DNA of 64,000 nucleotides from the NCBI RefSeq assembly GCF_003097355.1, contig NZ_PYUI01000006.1, positions 124,001 through 188,000 on the forward strand, given 5' to 3'. Below, piece by piece: positions 25,024 through 33,739 of this stretch. The notes beneath the pieces are model-generated. The model did not search any database, was not told the origin of the DNA, and worked only from the letters and a program-made list of their open reading frames with translations. Position 1 is the stretch's first letter. Each line of letters begins with the position of its first letter. The translations under genes and the position numbers were made by a program. This DNA is from Arthrobacter sp. H-02-3 (lineage in GTDB: Bacteria > Actinomycetota > Actinomycetes > Actinomycetales > Micrococcaceae).

Positions 25024-26478
25024 ATGAGTACAGCCACAGGTCCGGCGGCGGGCAGGGGACTCGAAGTCCGGTCGATTGACTATGTTCCGCTCAATGAGCG
25101 GCATGGAAAGGTCTCGAACATCGGGCCGCTGTGGTTCATGAGCAACGCCCAGATCGCCACGCTCGCGGTCGGACTGATCAGCATCACCACCGGCGGAAAC
25201 CTGATCTGGTCATTGATCGCGATCGCCATCGGCGTGCTCGTAGGCACCCTGTTCATGGCGGCGCACTCCTCCCAGGGGCCGCAACTCGGATTGCCTCAAA
25301 TGATCCAGTCCCGTCCGCAGTTCGGGTACGTGGGGGCCCTGCTGGTCTGGCTGTTCGCCTACCTGCAGTACGCGGGATTCAATGTCTTCAACACCGTCCT
25401 GGCCGGCGAGGCCGTGACCGGGTCCCTTCACATCGGAAACGCAACCCTCTGGTTCTGGGTCATCACGATCATCGCCGCCGCCGTCGCACTGTTCGGCTAT
25501 GACCTGATCCACGGCTTCGAACGCTATCTGACCTACCTGACCATCATCATGCTGGCGCTGCTGACGGTGGCTGTCCTCACCCACCTTGACCTGCCCGGCG
25601 GCGCGTTTAACCTGGCCGATTTCCATCTGGTCCCGTTCCTGGGTCAACTGGGCGTGGCCGCCGGCTACCAGATTTCCTGGGCGATTTACGTCTCCGACTA
25701 TTCCCGCTACCTCCCCCCGGATTCCGGCCGCAAGACTTTCAAGTGGACGTTCTGGGGAAGCGCCCTCGGCGGTATGTGGGTCATGTTCCTGGGCTCGTTC
25801 ATCGCCGCGGCCGCCGGCGCGGACTTCGAGACTATCGGCTCGATCCAGGACACCGCCAACAAGCTGTTCCCGGGGTTTGGATCGATAGCGCTGTTCATCG
25901 CAGCCCTAGGGCTCGTGTCGGTCACGGCGCTGAATATGTATGGCGGGTCCCTGACTCTGATCTCCTCCATCGACAGCCTGCGCCGCATCCGGCCGACAGT
26001 CAAAATCCGCGTCGTCACGATCGTGATCACCGCGGCCATCTCAATCATCTTCGCCAACGTCGCGTCCGCCGATTTCCTCGTCAACTTCAACGACTTCCTG
26101 CTGCTGGTGCTGTACTTCTTCATCCCGTGGACAGCGGTCAACCTGACCGACTACTTCGTCGTCCGCAAGGGCCACTATGCCATCGCGGAGATCTTCCACC
26201 CGCACGGCATTTACGGACGCTGGGGCTGGCCCGGAATCACGTCTTACCTCGTGGGCTTCCTGGTCATGATTCCCTTCTTCTCCGCCGGAAAACTCTTCGT
26301 CGGACCCGCGGCCGAGGCAATGGGTGGCGCTGACATCTCCCTGTTCATTGGCCTGCCGGTCTCGGCCGTTCTCTACTGGGCACTCACCCGCCGCATCGAC
26401 ACGGCTGCGGAATGGCGCCTGGCAAAGACCCAGGCAGCCGAACTTGAGGAAGCCGCGAAGATGCACGTCGAGCCCTAA
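25024..26478 (+). CDS. NCS1-family nucleobase/hydantoin permease
   Basis: Inner-membrane symporter of 484 residues with about twelve helices. Family features include the N-terminal YVPLNERHGKVSNIGPLWFM, SSQGPQLGLPQMIQSRPQFG in the helix-2 to helix-3 region, ISWAIYVSDYSRYLP in helix 6 and FLLLVLYFFIPWTAVNLTDYF. NCS1 proteins import cytosine, purines, allantoin or hydantoins. A strong ribosome site (AGGAGA) precedes the ATG. The divergent carbon-nitrogen hydrolase suggests a nitrogen-scavenging pair. Confidence 0.92.
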   Translation: MSTATGPAAGRGLEVRSIDYVPLNERHGKVSNIGPLWFMSNAQIATLAVGLISITTGGNLIWSLIAIAIGVLVGTLFMAAHSSQGPQLGLPQMIQSRPQFGYVGALLVWLFAYLQYAGFNVFNTVLAGEAVTGSLHIGNATLWFWVITIIAAAVALFGYDLIHGFERYLTYLTIIMLALLTVAVLTHLDLPGGAFNLADFHLVPFLGQLGVAAGYQISWAIYVSDYSRYLPPDSGRKTFKWTFWGSALGGMWVMFLGSFIAAAAGADFETIGSIQDTANKLFPGFGSIALFIAALGLVSVTALNMYGGSLTLISSIDSLRRIRPTVKIRVVTIVITAAISIIFANVASADFLVNFNDFLLLVLYFFIPWTAVNLTDYFVVRKGHYAIAEIFHPHGIYGRWGWPGITSYLVGFLVMIPFFSAGKLFVGPAAEAMGGADISLFIGLPVSAVLYWALTRRIDTAAEWRLAKTQAAELEEAAKMHVEP

Positions 26479-26513
26479 TCCGGCGTCGAGCCCCAGTCCG
26501 GCGCAGGAACAGA

Positions 26514-26537
26514 CGGGTGGGTGCGGCGGCCCACCCG
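26514..26537. terminator. Convergent hairpin
   Basis: An 8-base stem CGGGTGGG / CCCACCCG with an 8-base loop, between the stops of the NCS1 permease and the opposing APC transporter. It probably ends both transcripts. Confidence 0.6.
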
Positions 26538-26544
26538 GCGGCCA

Positions 26545-28524
26545 TCAGCCGACGTGGATGCCCGGGCGGAGGGCCGGGTCGTGTTCGACCTCGCGGAGGA
26601 TCTCACGCACCAGCGGGGCCGTGTCGCCCTGGCCCAGGAACAGGTACCGCATGAGATGACTGATCGGGTTCCCTTCCGACCACTCGAAATAGCATTGGGG
26701 CTTGGTGGCGGTCGAGTCGCGCATGGCCAGAAGGACCGCTGCGATCGCGTTCGGCACCGCCGGCGACTTCACCCGCAATACCCGGTAGCCGCCCACTTCG
26801 ATACCTTCGACCCGGAGCGTGTGGCTGAACGCCGACGGGTCGGAGATCTCCACCTCCAGGAAGATGACGTCCGCCGGACCCGGGACCGGGTTCAGGCCGC
26901 GCTGTTCGTACTCCTTGTCGGCATACTCGGCCTTGTCGCCGGCCTGGCGCTTGTTGGCAATGACGTTCAGCTGGCCGTCGAAAGCGATCGAGTCGGTGAT
27001 GAACTGCCGGGCTGCCTCGTCGAACTCGATGGTTTCCAGGCGCAGTTCGGTGGTGCGCTTCACCCGCGAGATCAGCGAGACGATGATGATGCCGGCGATG
27101 AAGAATGCCGAAATCGCAATGCCGTCGGGCTTTTCGATGACGTTGGCGCCCAGTGCGTACAGCAGGACCAGGGTCAGCGCGCCGAATCCCAGGGTCCCGG
27201 CACGGCTGTGCCGGCGGACCGCTGAGACGGTCACGGCGACCGCACCGGAGACCATCATGGCCAGGATGCCGGTGGCGTAGGCGCCGGCCTGGGCGTTGAC
27301 GTCGGCGTTGAAGGCGATGGTGATGCCGACGCTCAGCACGGTGTAGACGATCACGACCGGGCGGACGGCCCGGCCCCATTCCGGTGCCATGCCGTACGCG
27401 GGGAGGTAGCGGGGCACGATGTTGATGAGCCCGGCCATGGCGGAAGCGCCGGCGAACCAGAGAATCAGGGCGCTGGAAATGTCGTAGACGGTGCCGAATC
27501 CGGCGCCGAACAGGTCGTGGGCGAGGAACGCCAAGGCGCGGCCGTTGGCCTGTCCGCCGTCCTGGAATTCCTTGGCCGGGATCATGACCGTGGTGAGGAA
27601 GCTGGTGGACATCAGGTAGACGCTCATGATGGCCGCCGCCGTGGTGAGGAGTTTGCGGGTGTTCTTGACCCTGGAGGCCATGACCTCCTCCGGGGTGTTC
27701 CCGGTGGCTTTGATCAGCGGCATCATGGACACGCCGGTCTCGAAGCCGGAGAGCCCCAAGACCAGCAGCGGGAAAGCGATGACTGCCGGACCAATGAGGC
27801 TCATCGGCCCGCCGCCGGCACTGGAGAGCAGCCGGTCCTGCCAGCCGGCGATCAGGGAGGGGTCCGAGAAGACGTGTGCGAACCCGGCGGCGACGACGGC
27901 GGCGTTCAGAAGCAGGTAGACAGCCACAAGCGGGATGGCGACGCCGACGGCCTCATTGAAGCCAAGAAGGAATACCCCGCCCAGGATCAGCAGCAGGATC
28001 ACCGTGATGATGACGGCACTGCCCTTCAGGCCTTGCGGGATCATCGGATTCTCCAGCAGGTGCACTGTGGCGTCGGCGCCCGAGAGGGTGATGGTGATGA
28101 TCCACGAGGTCGCGACGAACCCGAGCAACAGCAGGACGAAGAACTTGCCGCGCCAGAACGGCAGTAGCTTCTCCAGCATGGCAACCGACCCCTGCCCGTG
28201 CGGGCTCTCCTGCGCAACGCGGCGGTACATGGGCAGCATGCCCAGCAGGGTCAGTGCCACGATCAGCAGGGTCGCCAGCGGGGACAGGGCGCCGGCGGCC
28301 AGGGCCGCGATGCCTGGTAGGTAGGACAGGGTGGAGAAGTAGTCGACGCCGGTCAGGCACATAACCTTCCACCAGGCGTTGGGCTTGTGATCTTCCTCTG
28401 CTTCGGGGCCGGCCGGTGCGACCTGGTTGGCGAGCAGCCAGCGGACCAGGGGTTTGCGGTCCGGGGCTGCGGCCTGCTTAAGGTCAACCTGGGCCGGTAC
28501 GGCGTGGTCAGAAGTGGTCGTCAT
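26545..28524 (-). CDS. APC-superfamily transporter with long C-terminal domain
   Basis: A 659-residue membrane protein. The first ~480 residues form about twelve helices of the amino-acid/polyamine/organocation type (MCLTGVDYFSTLSYLPGIAA, LGLSGFETGVSMMPLIKATG). The last ~170 residues are soluble (LETIEFDEAARQFITDSIAF, DVIFLEVEISDPSAFS) and probably cytoplasmic. This two-part form is frequent in actinobacteria, annotated simply as amino-acid transporter. The substrate is unknown; the tail may be regulatory. It is transcribed alone. Confidence 0.85.
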   Translation of the reverse strand: MTTTSDHAVPAQVDLKQAAAPDRKPLVRWLLANQVAPAGPEAEEDHKPNAWWKVMCLTGVDYFSTLSYLPGIAALAAGALSPLATLLIVALTLLGMLPMYRRVAQESPHGQGSVAMLEKLLPFWRGKFFVLLLLGFVATSWIITITLSGADATVHLLENPMIPQGLKGSAVIITVILLLILGGVFLLGFNEAVGVAIPLVAVYLLLNAAVVAAGFAHVFSDPSLIAGWQDRLLSSAGGGPMSLIGPAVIAFPLLVLGLSGFETGVSMMPLIKATGNTPEEVMASRVKNTRKLLTTAAAIMSVYLMSTSFLTTVMIPAKEFQDGGQANGRALAFLAHDLFGAGFGTVYDISSALILWFAGASAMAGLINIVPRYLPAYGMAPEWGRAVRPVVIVYTVLSVGITIAFNADVNAQAGAYATGILAMMVSGAVAVTVSAVRRHSRAGTLGFGALTLVLLYALGANVIEKPDGIAISAFFIAGIIIVSLISRVKRTTELRLETIEFDEAARQFITDSIAFDGQLNVIANKRQAGDKAEYADKEYEQRGLNPVPGPADVIFLEVEISDPSAFSHTLRVEGIEVGGYRVLRVKSPAVPNAIAAVLLAMRDSTATKPQCYFEWSEGNPISHLMRYLFLGQGDTAPLVREILREVEHDPALRPGIHVG

Positions 28525-28633
28525 GGGGTCTTTCCGTCAGTGGCCGGGCGTCTGCAGGGCCGGAACAAAGCACAGGGACCGGCCAATTCTAGTGGCCGTC
28601 CCTCCGGCCGGCTGTCAGCTGGAGGAGGGTACC

Positions 28634-28670
28634 GGAAACGCCACCCGGCTGCCGGCCGGATGGCGTTTCC
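28634..28670 (-). terminator. Terminator of the phospholipase C-like gene
   Basis: A long stem GGAAACGCCACCCGGC / GCCGGATGGCGTTTCC with one mismatch and a 5-base loop, 48 bases past the stop of the minus-strand phosphoesterase gene. On that strand it reads into a purine-poor stretch without a T-run. Confidence 0.7.
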
Positions 28671-28717
28671 TGCAGTGATGTTTTCCTGGCGGCCACAGAC
28701 CGGTCCGCTGCGGGCAG

Positions 28718-30463
28718 TTACTCCCCGGAGTTGCTGCCGCGGTTGTTGCCGCCGTCGTCGTGTCCGGAGTTGCTGCCGTCCTCTGTATTGGTGATGGAGG
28801 CGACGGCGCCGGTTTGTTCGTTGAGCAGGACTTTGTCGGTGCGCTGCCTGTCGAAGTTGAACATGGCGTTCACCGAGCCGGCTGTCGCGTCCGCGGAGGC
28901 GTCGCCGATTTGGCCGGTGTGCCAGTTGTCTTCGATGAAGCGCAGGATCGAGGCCTGGTCCGTCTGGGTGTGGTCCACATAGTTCTTCTTCGCATACGGT
29001 GAAATGACCACGAGCGGCTGGCGGGGGCCGGGGCCGCAGCGGTCAGCGTAACCGCCGGCCATCGGGATCCCGCTGGCCGCAGCGGTCTGGCACCAGGCGG
29101 CGTCGTCGGCGGAGTTTGAGGAGTTCTTCACCTTGGCGACGGCGTGGTCGTACCAGCCGTCCGAGTCGTCGTAGGCGAGTACCACGGCCGTGTTCTCCCA
29201 GTTCTTGGAGTTCTGGATCTGGTTCACGGTGTTGGTGATGAAGTTCTGCTCGTCGACCGGGTCAGAATAGGCGGCGTGGCCGTCCTGGTACATTCCCGCC
29301 TTCAGGAAGGACACGGCGGGCATGTTGTCGGTGTTGACCACCTTGTTGAAAGCGGTGAGGTCGTACTGGTGGTTCGCCTGGCCGTTGTGGCCGATTTCCG
29401 CGTCCGACGCCGGCGCCAGGTGGTGCGGGTTGGCGGTCGAGGCGTAGTACTGGAACGGCTGGTGGTGCGGGGAGTAATCAACGACGCTGGCTCCGGCGGC
29501 GTTCGTGTGGCTGGACAGGCACGACGCCGGCGTGGTCCCTGTAGCGGCAGTGGTCGGTGTGAAGCCGCCCTGGAACCAGCCCCAGGATGTGCCCTTGGCG
29601 CTGAGAAGGTCCCCGATGTTCCTGCCGGTCATGCCGGCCAGGTTGTTGGTTTTGGCGTGGCTATTGTTCGAGCAGTCGTCGTAGACCGGGTCCGGATCGT
29701 TGATGACGGTGCCGACGCCGTTCGCGTCAGGCTGGCGGACAGTGCTGCTTCCGGCTGCCGGTGTGGCCACGGGTTGCCCGGCGGCGGTGTATTCCGTGGC
29801 CCCGTGGGTCTGGCCCGAGACCAGGTTCAGCGCGCCCGGAGTGGATGGCCCGAAGACGGTGCTGAAGTGGTTGTCGCTCATGGCGTAGTTCTGGGCGTAG
29901 TTCCAAATGCCGGTGACGGTGTTGCCGTCGTAGTAGTCCATGGTCAGCCCGGGGCGGCCGTACTGGTTGGTGCCGCAGGAGTCCCGGCTGGTGAACTGGA
30001 CAAACCGGTCCATCGCGCCGCCGTTGTACGCCTTCTGCTCGGCAGTGTACCCATGGTCCTGGTCGCAGGTGACGGCCTGCATCGGCGAGAGCCGGGCCGG
30101 CTGCACCGCGTTGGGATTGTTCGGTGCCAGGAGGCCCGCTGTAGCCAAGGTGTTGATGTCCTTGGGCGTGTTCTTCGCGGCGGTGAAGGAAGCTGCTGCG
30201 GTGCCCGTGCCTTGCTGGGCTTCACCCGGGGTGTTGGCGGCTTGGGGGTAGGTGGCGAAGTAGTGGTCGAACGAGACGTTCTCCTGGAAGATCACCACCA
30301 CGTGCTTGATCGGCGTCGCGGTGCCGCTGTGATTTTCGCCGGCAGAGGCCGGCCCTGCGCCGAAGCCGATCGCTCCGGCTGTCAGCGCCGTGGCCGCCAG
30401 GGCTGCAGCGCCCGTGGCGGCGGCGACGCGCTTTCGGGTAAAACGTTGTGCTGGATGAGGCAT
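28718..30463 (-). CDS. Secreted phospholipase C / acid phosphatase family phosphoesterase
   Basis: Exported phosphoesterase of 581 residues (PF04185). It carries a Tat-like or Sec signal (RKRVAAATGAAALAATALTA, cleavage near ASA-GE at about 41). The family opening IKHVVVIFQENVSFDHYF, then TCDQDHGYTAEQ, MDYYDGNTVTGIWNYAQNYA and the TAVVLAYDDSDGWYDH metal-site segment are present. The C-terminus is a low-complexity Ser/Gly/Asp/Asn tail (GHDDGGNNRGSNSGE). Members cleave phospholipids or phosphomonoesters outside the cell, useful for phosphate gain. Whether this one is a phospholipase or a phosphatase cannot be read from sequence. Confidence 0.9.
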   Translation of the reverse strand: MPHPAQRFTRKRVAAATGAAALAATALTAGAIGFGAGPASAGENHSGTATPIKHVVVIFQENVSFDHYFATYPQAANTPGEAQQGTGTAAASFTAAKNTPKDINTLATAGLLAPNNPNAVQPARLSPMQAVTCDQDHGYTAEQKAYNGGAMDRFVQFTSRDSCGTNQYGRPGLTMDYYDGNTVTGIWNYAQNYAMSDNHFSTVFGPSTPGALNLVSGQTHGATEYTAAGQPVATPAAGSSTVRQPDANGVGTVINDPDPVYDDCSNNSHAKTNNLAGMTGRNIGDLLSAKGTSWGWFQGGFTPTTAATGTTPASCLSSHTNAAGASVVDYSPHHQPFQYYASTANPHHLAPASDAEIGHNGQANHQYDLTAFNKVVNTDNMPAVSFLKAGMYQDGHAAYSDPVDEQNFITNTVNQIQNSKNWENTAVVLAYDDSDGWYDHAVAKVKNSSNSADDAAWCQTAAASGIPMAGGYADRCGPGPRQPLVVISPYAKKNYVDHTQTDQASILRFIEDNWHTGQIGDASADATAGSVNAMFNFDRQRTDKVLLNEQTGAVASITNTEDGSNSGHDDGGNNRGSNSGE

Positions 30464-30895
30464 GGGTTATCCAATCGTTCCGGTTCAGGGGTACCGGCCG
30501 TCAAAGGCCGGCTTCGCATTCATCGCCGACGGTAGGGGCTCGTCATGAATCCGCGGTAAACGGCACGAGGCCAAAGAAAGCCTGCTTAGTGTCGGTCGCC
30601 ATGGATGGGCCGGGATCCGCCGTGTCGCGGTCCGGCCGCCGCCGGATTGCCCTATTTGGCGGGGGTAACGGCGGCTTCGCAGGTGAGGACTTCGGCGCCG
30701 CCGCCTTCGTCGCCGTTATCGGGTGCCACCTTCATCGTGAGGTGATTCCCATTGGGCGTTGCCCTCGTGCTGGTCAGTGTTGCCTGCCGCCTGGGCGGCC
30801 GCGGTGGCGCAGGTGTCGAATCTCGGACATGATGCGGCCCGTAGCCACGCGAGGGTGGCGGCGGGATGTGAGCGGGCGGAGCAGTTGCGCAGGGC
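30464..30895. other. Intergenic stretch without a convincing gene
   Basis: About 430 bases between two minus-strand genes. The only protein-like stretch is on the minus strand around 30652-30790 (GNHLTMKVAPDNGDE, then EVLTCEAAVTPAK and a stop), which resembles the N-terminal strand and Leu-Thr-Cys of small secreted protease inhibitors. It lacks a signal peptide and a second half. It is at most a decayed fragment. The part nearest 30463 should contain the promoter of the phosphoesterase gene. Confidence 0.35.
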
Positions 30896-33571
30896 TTAGG
30901 CGGATCCACCGTCCGCTGGGCGAGGCCCCCGCTCGATCGTGACGGTGCCGGCATCGCCGTCGACCCGGATCCGCTGGCCGCTGGTCAGCCTCTGGGTGGC
31001 CACGCCGGTGCCGAGCACGGCCGGGATGCCGTACTCCCGGGCGACGATCGAACTGTGGCTCAACGGGCCGCCGACGTCGGTGACCACGGCGGAGGCCATC
31101 GCGAACAGCGAGGTCCACGCGGGAGTGGTGATGCGGGCGACCAGGACGTCGCCGGGAACCATCGTCGCGAAATCCTCGGGTCCTCGCAGGACGCGGGCGG
31201 GAGCGCTGACCCGGCCCGAGCTGGCGCCGGTGCCTTTGATGACGTCGCCCGGCTGCTGTTGTGAGGCTGCCGGCATCATGGACCCGAAGGCCCGCTCCAT
31301 CCACCGGCTCTCGGGCAGCAGTTGCGGGGCGGAGGCCTTGGCCTGGCCCCGCCAGAGCATCCTGCGCTCCTCGATGGCGGCCGCCCGGACGGGCCGGTCT
31401 GCCCCGGTAATGGCCACGGCCGCCGCGGCGCCCGGCGCGGCGAGGCCGAACTCGACGGCGCTTCGCAGCTCCCGGTGGCGGAGCCAGAAGACGTCGCCGG
31501 GCTCGGCGATGACGGTGGAGCCAACCAATCGTTGGCCGAGTTCGAGCAGCATCCGCCGCAGCAGCGGCCAGGCCAGTCCGACGTCGGCCAGGGCGTCCTC
31601 GCGGATCGGAGCGGCATTCTGCGCCCACCGGAGCAGCCGGAGGAACGCGGCCCGACGCCGCGGCCCAAGCCGGGCGGCCGTTCGGCCGGTTTCCTCTTCC
31701 CGGCGGGCGGCCAACAACCGCTGGCGCTCATGCGGGTCCGTGCCTTGTCCCCGCAGGTAGAACTTCACCGTCTCCAGCAGCGGCGAGGGATCATCTGCGG
31801 GCACCGGGCAGACGAAGTCCAAATTGTAGACTGCATGGCCGTACCGGCCGAGGTGGTCCTGGAAGCGGGGACGCCATTGCCCCCAGAGTGCCTGGTCCAT
31901 GGCGGCCGGCGGCACCCCGGTGCGCTGCGACTCGACCAGGGCCGGCGTCGGTGCGTTGAGGATCGCCGTGGCGAGTCCCGGAACACCCCGGACCCAGGCT
32001 GCGAGGTCGTACAGCGACTTCTCGGCCCGGATGGGTTCGCTGTCGTAGCCGAGGAGGAACGTCTGGGCCGGGGCGTCTCCGTTGCGCCGAACTAACTTGT
32101 CGTAGTAGGCCCGGAAGGAGATTTCGCTTGTCGCGGCGACCGGAATGATTGACTGAACCGCCGTGTAGTAGACGGTGCCGGCATCCAGCAACGTCTGCAC
32201 ACCCTCCAACAATTCCTCCCCGGAGAGCCCCCCGAGGGGCTTCGCCGACCAGTCCTTGATAACCCGTTCGTAGCGGGGATGCGAATACTCCCGCCAGCCG
32301 GCCACTCCCATGTGCGCCGTGCCGCGGATCAGCGCGCGCATCGCAGCCAGCGACATGGCCGTCACGCGCAACATTGCCGAGGTGCGGTAGTAGTAATAGG
32401 CGTAGCCATTAATGGTGGGCAGTCCGACGTCGTCCTCCCCGATGACGTTCTTGCCGATGGCGCCGGCCATCAAGGCCCTCAGCGACCGGGACACCGAGCC
32501 GTCAATGAGATCGGCGAACAGCGGTGAGAGCGGGTCAGGCAGCTGTTCCACGATGCTCGCCCGGAAGTAGAGCCCCTTCGGATAGGGCACCGGCCACGTG
32601 TCCGGAGCATCAGCTGCCGGTTCCGGCAGTGCGGTGATCGGGCGGGATTGCAGGAGGAAGAACTCGCCACCGGCCCGTGCCCACTCGATGTCCTGCGGGG
32701 CCCCGAAATGATCCGCGATCCGGGTTCCGTAGCCGGCCAGCTCGGCCGCGGCCTGGTCGTCGAGTACGGGCTGACGACGGCGGCCCGCCGGCACAGGCTG
32801 CTCCCGGGTGCCGTGGTCCGCGACGACGGTCATGACTTCCTTGTCGGCGGTCCGGCGCGAGAGCACACGGCCAGAGCCCGCTTCGACGACGACGTCATCG
32901 GTGGTGACCGTGCCGCTGACCACGGATTCGCCCAGGCCCCACGCGGCGCTGATCACGATCTGGTCGCGGCGCCCGTTGGCCGGATTGGCGGTGAACATCA
33001 CCCCGGCGGCGTCGGCCTCGACCATCCGCTGGACCACGACGGCGAGGCGCACCGCGTCCGGTCCGATGCCTTCGCGGGCTCGGTAGGCCATGGCGCGCGC
33101 CGTCCACAGGGAGGCCCAACAATCGGTCACGGCCGCGGCCAAGGCTTCCGCCCCGACGACGTTGAGGTAGGTTTCCTGTTGCCCCGCGAAGCTGGCGGAG
33201 GGGAGGTCCTCGGCCGTGGCGGAGGAGCGCACCGCCACGGCTGCATCCCCGTCGCCGATCAGCCGGAAGGCGGCACCGAGCTCAGTTGCGATAGCGGCCG
33301 GCATGGTTCCGCCGGCGAACAGGGCGCGGATCCGGTTCGAGGCATCCTCGTAATCCTGTGGCGATGCCAGCGGTGACAGCGAGGCGAGCTCACGGATGCC
33401 GGCCTGAAGGCGATTGGCTTCCACAAAATCCGCGTAGGCTGCGGTGTTCAGCACGAACCCCGGGGGAACCGGCAGCCCGGCCTGAACGAGGCCGCCCAAG
33501 CCGACGCCTTTGCCGCCGGCCATGGCGACGTCGCCTTGTCCCACATCGCCGAGGTTGTTGATGTAGGTCAT
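30896..33571 (-). CDS. Rifampin phosphotransferase-like (PEP-synthase-related) enzyme
   Basis: About 891 residues in three parts: an ATP-grasp PEP/pyruvate-binding domain (about 1-320, with GGKGVGLGGLVQAG and AVRSSATAEDLPSASFAGQQ), a long middle domain beginning YFRASIVEQLPDPLSPLFAD, and a C-terminal swivelling His domain with catalytic His near residue 839 in VGGPLSHSSIVAREYGIP. The SHSS context and the middle domain fit rifampin phosphotransferase (ATP + rifamycin + water to rifamycin-21-phosphate, AMP and phosphate) better than true PEP synthase, which has a TCHAAI-type loop. I chose the ATG at 33571, with AAAGGTG upstream. Other relatives act on unknown substrates, so resistance is a prediction. 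Confidence 0.8.
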   Translation of the reverse strand: MTYINNLGDVGQGDVAMAGGKGVGLGGLVQAGLPVPPGFVLNTAAYADFVEANRLQAGIRELASLSPLASPQDYEDASNRIRALFAGGTMPAAIATELGAAFRLIGDGDAAVAVRSSATAEDLPSASFAGQQETYLNVVGAEALAAAVTDCWASLWTARAMAYRAREGIGPDAVRLAVVVQRMVEADAAGVMFTANPANGRRDQIVISAAWGLGESVVSGTVTTDDVVVEAGSGRVLSRRTADKEVMTVVADHGTREQPVPAGRRRQPVLDDQAAAELAGYGTRIADHFGAPQDIEWARAGGEFFLLQSRPITALPEPAADAPDTWPVPYPKGLYFRASIVEQLPDPLSPLFADLIDGSVSRSLRALMAGAIGKNVIGEDDVGLPTINGYAYYYYRTSAMLRVTAMSLAAMRALIRGTAHMGVAGWREYSHPRYERVIKDWSAKPLGGLSGEELLEGVQTLLDAGTVYYTAVQSIIPVAATSEISFRAYYDKLVRRNGDAPAQTFLLGYDSEPIRAEKSLYDLAAWVRGVPGLATAILNAPTPALVESQRTGVPPAAMDQALWGQWRPRFQDHLGRYGHAVYNLDFVCPVPADDPSPLLETVKFYLRGQGTDPHERQRLLAARREEETGRTAARLGPRRRAAFLRLLRWAQNAAPIREDALADVGLAWPLLRRMLLELGQRLVGSTVIAEPGDVFWLRHRELRSAVEFGLAAPGAAAAVAITGADRPVRAAAIEERRMLWRGQAKASAPQLLPESRWMERAFGSMMPAASQQQPGDVIKGTGASSGRVSAPARVLRGPEDFATMVPGDVLVARITTPAWTSLFAMASAVVTDVGGPLSHSSIVAREYGIPAVLGTGVATQRLTSGQRIRVDGDAGTVTIERGPRPADGGSA

Positions 33572-33662
33572 GACCGAGCACCTTTCTGCCGGGAGCCGGG
33601 GCGCCATCATTGAGCGTGACTCTCAACATACTGGCACTGCCGCAGGCCGGGGGCCATAGCTG

Positions 33663-33681
33663 CAGCCGTTGCCAAAGCCCC
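33663..33681 (-). promoter_or_regulatory. Sequence resembling the rifamycin-associated element (RAE)
   Basis: On the minus strand, about 95 bases before the start of the phosphotransferase gene, is GGGGCTTTGGCAACGGCTG. Compared with the RAE inverted repeat as I recall it (GGGGCTTGCGGCAAGGCCC), the first seven bases and GGCAA match with one base missing. It is in the right place and orientation for a rifamycin-inducible promoter, but the second half is degenerate. Confidence 0.35.
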
Positions 33682-33739
33682 ATGCTGCGCGGCCGGGGAC
33701 CGCCTCACGCGGGCCGTTCGCATGGTCAGCGGCCGGGGG

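Noticed and set aside
29144..30535. A 463-residue plus-strand open frame
   Set aside because: Antisense to the signal-peptide-bearing phosphoesterase gene, with low-complexity Val/Gly/Arg content.
30896..33571. PEP synthase (PpsA)
   Set aside because: The catalytic loop is SHSSIVAREYGIP rather than the TCHAAI type, and the long middle domain differs from the PpsA PEP-binding barrel.
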